From contig NC_003076.8 of NCBI RefSeq assembly GCF_000001735.4, positions 1,178,001-1,242,000 on the forward strand: DNA of 64,000 nucleotides, read 5' to 3'. The notes beneath the pieces were generated by a model, which saw only the letters and a program-made list of their open reading frames with translations, was not told the DNA's origin and did not search any database. Numbering within the stretch: the stretch's first letter is position 1; every line of letters begins with the position of its first letter. Below, one piece after another: positions 61,166 to 64,000 of this stretch. This DNA comes from Arabidopsis thaliana. Lineage: Eukaryota; Streptophyta; Magnoliopsida; Brassicales; Brassicaceae. The translations under genes and the position numbers were made by a program.

Positions 61166-62254
61166 ATGGAAGCGTTCGAAGAGGCCACAAAGGAGCAATC
61201 TTTGATCCTTAAAGGGAAGCGGACGAAGCGACAACGTCCACAATCTCCTATTCCTTTCTCTATCTCCCCTCCTATAGTTTCTACCCCGGAAAACAACATG
61301 GAAGAAGAATACACTGATCTTGATTCCAAGGACAATGCTTTAGGAAATGATGAGGGCAACCACAAAAAGGATGGTGTGATCACATCTTCATCTTCATCAG
61401 CCTCTTGGTCCTCCCAAAACAATCACACATTGAAGGCAGCAGAAGACGAGGAAGATCAAGACATAGCCAATTGTTTGATACTCCTTGCCCAAGGACACTC
61501 TCTTCCCCACAACAATCACCACTTACCAAACAGCAACAACAACAACACGTATAGATTTACCAGCAGGAGGTTTCTAGAAACTTCTTCTTCTAACAGTGGT
61601 GGAAAAGCCGGTTACTACGTTTATCAGTGCAAGACATGTGACCGGACCTTCCCTTCTTTTCAGGCTTTAGGTGGCCACAGAGCTAGCCACAAGAAACCTA
61701 AAGCCGCCTCTTTTTACTCCAACCTTGACCTCAAGAAGAACACGTATGCAAACGACGCCGTTTCACTTGTACACACAACCACAACTGTTTTCAAGAACAA
61801 TAACAGTAGATCACTTGTCGTGTACGGTAAGGCAAGTAAAAATAAGGTTCATGAATGTGGAATCTGTGGAGCCGAGTTTACGTCCGGACAAGCCTTAGGT
61901 GGCCACATGAGACGGCATAGAGGAGCTGTGGTTGTTCCGGCGGTGATAGCCCCCACCGTGACGGTGGCCACGGCTGCGGCCAACACGGAGCTATCACTGT
62001 CTTCGATGTCGTTCGATCAAATATCGGACGGTCATCAGGATCATCTGGCGATGCCAGCGAAAAAGAAAGCTAGGACGGTCGTGTCACTGGATTTGGATCT
62101 GAATCTACCAGCACCGGAAGATGAGAATCGGGTCAACGGATTCAGCTTTGCTTCAAAGCAAAATCACGAACAAGAACATCAACAGAAGAAGCAAAGAGAA
62201 GAACCAAAGTCTCTTGTCTTGTCTGCTCCTACTTTGGTGGATTGCCACTACTGA
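61166..62254 (+). CDS. C2H2 zinc-finger transcription factor (C1-2i, EAR type)
   Basis: Intronless, 362 residues. The start at 61166 (MEAFEEATKEQSLILKGKR) fits the family; the frame is open upstream but that part is a Ser/Thr/His-rich leader without conservation. A basic patch GKRTKRQRPQSP sits at residues 18-29, and the L-box-like region is DIANCLILLAQG. Two fingers follow: CKTCDRTFPSFQALGGHRASH and CGICGAEFTSGQALGGHMRRH, with the QALGGH signature and about 55 residues between. An EAR-like motif, LDLDLNLPAPED, is near the C-terminus, so a transcriptional repressor in the nucleus is expected. At5g04390 by order. I do not know an established symbol. Confidence 0.92.
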   Translation: MEAFEEATKEQSLILKGKRTKRQRPQSPIPFSISPPIVSTPENNMEEEYTDLDSKDNALGNDEGNHKKDGVITSSSSSASWSSQNNHTLKAAEDEEDQDIANCLILLAQGHSLPHNNHHLPNSNNNNTYRFTSRRFLETSSSNSGGKAGYYVYQCKTCDRTFPSFQALGGHRASHKKPKAASFYSNLDLKKNTYANDAVSLVHTTTTVFKNNNSRSLVVYGKASKNKVHECGICGAEFTSGQALGGHMRRHRGAVVVPAVIAPTVTVATAAANTELSLSSMSFDQISDGHQDHLAMPAKKKARTVVSLDLDLNLPAPEDENRVNGFSFASKQNHEQEHQQKKQREEPKSLVLSAPTLVDCHY

Positions 62255-63554
62255 ATTTATTATTACATCGTATTATTTAACCCAAAAAAAACATTTTTTA
62301 ATTTTTGGTTTGCTCTCAGATTGATCATTCATTGTTTCTCTATCAGATTAAACGTGTTTTTTTTTGTCTAACCAATTCTTTGCTTGTTCAAGACTTGCGA
62401 GATTCTTTCTTTTTTTTTGTGTCATTTTTACAGAAATATAAAAAGTTAAGCTCTTTGCTAGTTTCGATTTGTTGTTATACAAAGAAAATTGTATATAAAT
62501 TTACGTCACGTTATTTTATTCTTGACAATTTTTTTTTTTCCTCCCCAAAGAAAAAGTAAAGTTCATGAAAAGGGCGTGACGATCTTTTAAAGAAAAAGTT
62601 CTCTTTTCTGTTGACAATAAGGTTTACATTGAGGGGAAAAAATATTAAATTGAGAGTGAGAGAACTGGGGAAAATCAAGATTTCTATTACTATATCTATA
62701 TATGTGTTTGATTATATGCGCTTTTTTTTCCTCACTAATGATTTTTTCCCCCAATAATGTTGTCATATATATTCACATTCTGTTTACTTGCAATGAATGT
62801 TTTTCCTTGATTCCAGGATCTCCACTGAAAGACAAATTTATTTTATTTTAAATCCTTTGAATTTATATAATTTTCCTTGTAAGAATAGACTCACGGTCAC
62901 AAGACAAAACTATATCAGTTGATTTTCAATCTATATGGAACCAACACTTTCAATTCTTGAGAAAAATATGTAAAACAATATACAGACACTTCAAATCTGA
63001 ATCTAGCTTATTTTTTTCACTTCAACGTCAAGACCGTATTTGCTTTTCTAGATCAAAAGTGATTGTTGTTTGGTATTCACTGAATACTATTCAGAGTGAA
63101 GATTGCACGCTGTTTTGCGTTTTTACTAGTCTAAATGGTTCGGGTTGAATTTGATAATCGGAAACTAAGAAAAAGTAATCGTTTTAAAAACGGGACTATT
63201 ACAAAAGATGCCAACGAACAATATGGGCCTCTAAACTTAGGATATGGCCCAATTAATATTGATTTACCCTCCTAAACTACAGACTAGTCTAATTTTTTTA
63301 ACCGTTAATAGTGTTTTATTTACTACAAAAACAACGTTGCACCCCAAAAACAAAAAAAATTAACTGCACAAAACGACAAGAAACGTAAAATCCAAATTCG
63401 AAATGTAGTCGTTTTAAAGTCTGTGAAATAGATCAAATTTTGCTTGCGTTCTAAGGTACTCATTTCTTGGGCTTTTCATTTTGTTCTTTCTCCTCCGTCA
63501 AATCGAGAGAGAGATTTGGAAAGGTGATACAAGAATAAGTACGTCTTTTCGTTA
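62255..63554. other. Intergenic before the NAC gene
   Basis: 3' UTR of the C2H2 gene and the NAC promoter. TGGGCC-type motif at 63223-63229 (ATATGGGCCTC) and ATGGCCCAATT near 63243 flank the NAC leader. No coding signal. Confidence 0.55.
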
Positions 63555-64000
63555 ATGGCTCGCGACTCCAAGAAAGCTGGTGGAGCTTTACCGGCGCCGG
63601 CGACTGCTATGGGTAATGCTGCGGCGGAGACATCGCTCCCTCCTGGCTTCCGATTTCATCCATCCGATGAAGAACTCATTAGCTATTACTTGAAGAAGAA
63701 GGTTCAGGGAAAACCCATGCGATACGATGAGATTGGAGAAGTAGATATTTGCAAGCTCGAGCCCTGGGACTTAGCAGTTATAATCTTCCTCTGTTTCTTG
63801 GCTTTAGATTTCCGTTATGTGGTAGATTTCGTGTTCTTCAAGTTTGTGTAAGTGATAACTCTTCGAGAAGGGTTTTAACTCAATGGCTTCTGGATTTCTT
63901 GGCCGGTGCTTTTGCTATTCTTAGGTTGTATAACTGTGAATCATTCCATCCAAAATTAACCTTTAAAGCATTTCTCACGAATTGGTTGCTTGTAATTTAA
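63555..64000 (+). CDS. NAC077: NAC-domain transcription factor, first exon (cut by window end)
   Basis: First exon of a NAC gene, 63555-63776 (74 codons), with a Gly/Ala-rich start [20 protein letters not shown] and then NAC subdomain [21 protein letters not shown], and subdomain [14 protein letters not shown]. The exon ends in GCA|GTTATA, the usual first-intron position of NAC genes (after EPWDLP). The donor is poor compared with GTAAGT. The remaining sequence to 64000 is intron. DNA-binding and transmembrane/C-terminal parts are outside the window, so function beyond the family cannot be read. By order this is At5g04400. Confidence 0.85.

Overview
The window reads as Brassicaceae nuclear DNA. 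Genes are intron-rich with GT-AG introns, intergenic DNA is AT-rich, and TATAAATA core promoters recur. The order of genes matches my memory of Arabidopsis thaliana chromosome 5 from about At5g04250 to At5g04400. That assignment is recognition from protein sequence and gene order; no search was run. Exon coordinates were read by hand from reading frame and splice sites.

Left part (1-14.4 kb): the 3' end of an OTU-type deubiquitinase gene (+); the plastid thioredoxin-like gene WCRKC2 (-) with an 18-nt micro-exon; a non-autonomous Helitron; a decayed F-box-like repeat locus (-); a DHHC protein S-acyltransferase gene (-); a long gene-poor stretch; and MIR172b (-), with its TATA box and both miRNA arms readable.

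Middle (14.4-39 kb): RZ-1c, an RRM/zinc-knuckle RNA-binding protein (+); KTF1/SPT5-like, the RNA-directed DNA methylation factor with a long WG/GW AGO-hook tail (+); a pectate lyase with a hydrophobic C-terminal tail (-); the shugoshin SGO2 (+), with a GC-AG intron and exon-aligned basic repeats; the P450 CYP84A4 (-); and the C2H2 repressor ZAT6 (-).

Right part (39-64 kb): three tandem S-protein-homologue (SPH) genes (+); the plastid limit dextrinase LDA/PU1 (+); a degenerate stretch with relics of SABATH methyltransferase genes and a frameshifted orphan ORF; two intact SABATH methyltransferase genes (NAMT1 and its neighbour, +); a second C2H2 gene (+); and the first exon of a NAC gene cut by the window end.

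The genes are functionally independent, as is usual for a plant chromosome arm. Local tandem duplication produced the SPH trio and the SABATH cluster. I found no clearly new multi-gene system. The best leads are the decayed SABATH copies, the exon-duplicated SGO2 repeats with a non-canonical donor, the interrupted F-box-like repeat locus, and the internally duplicated Helitron.
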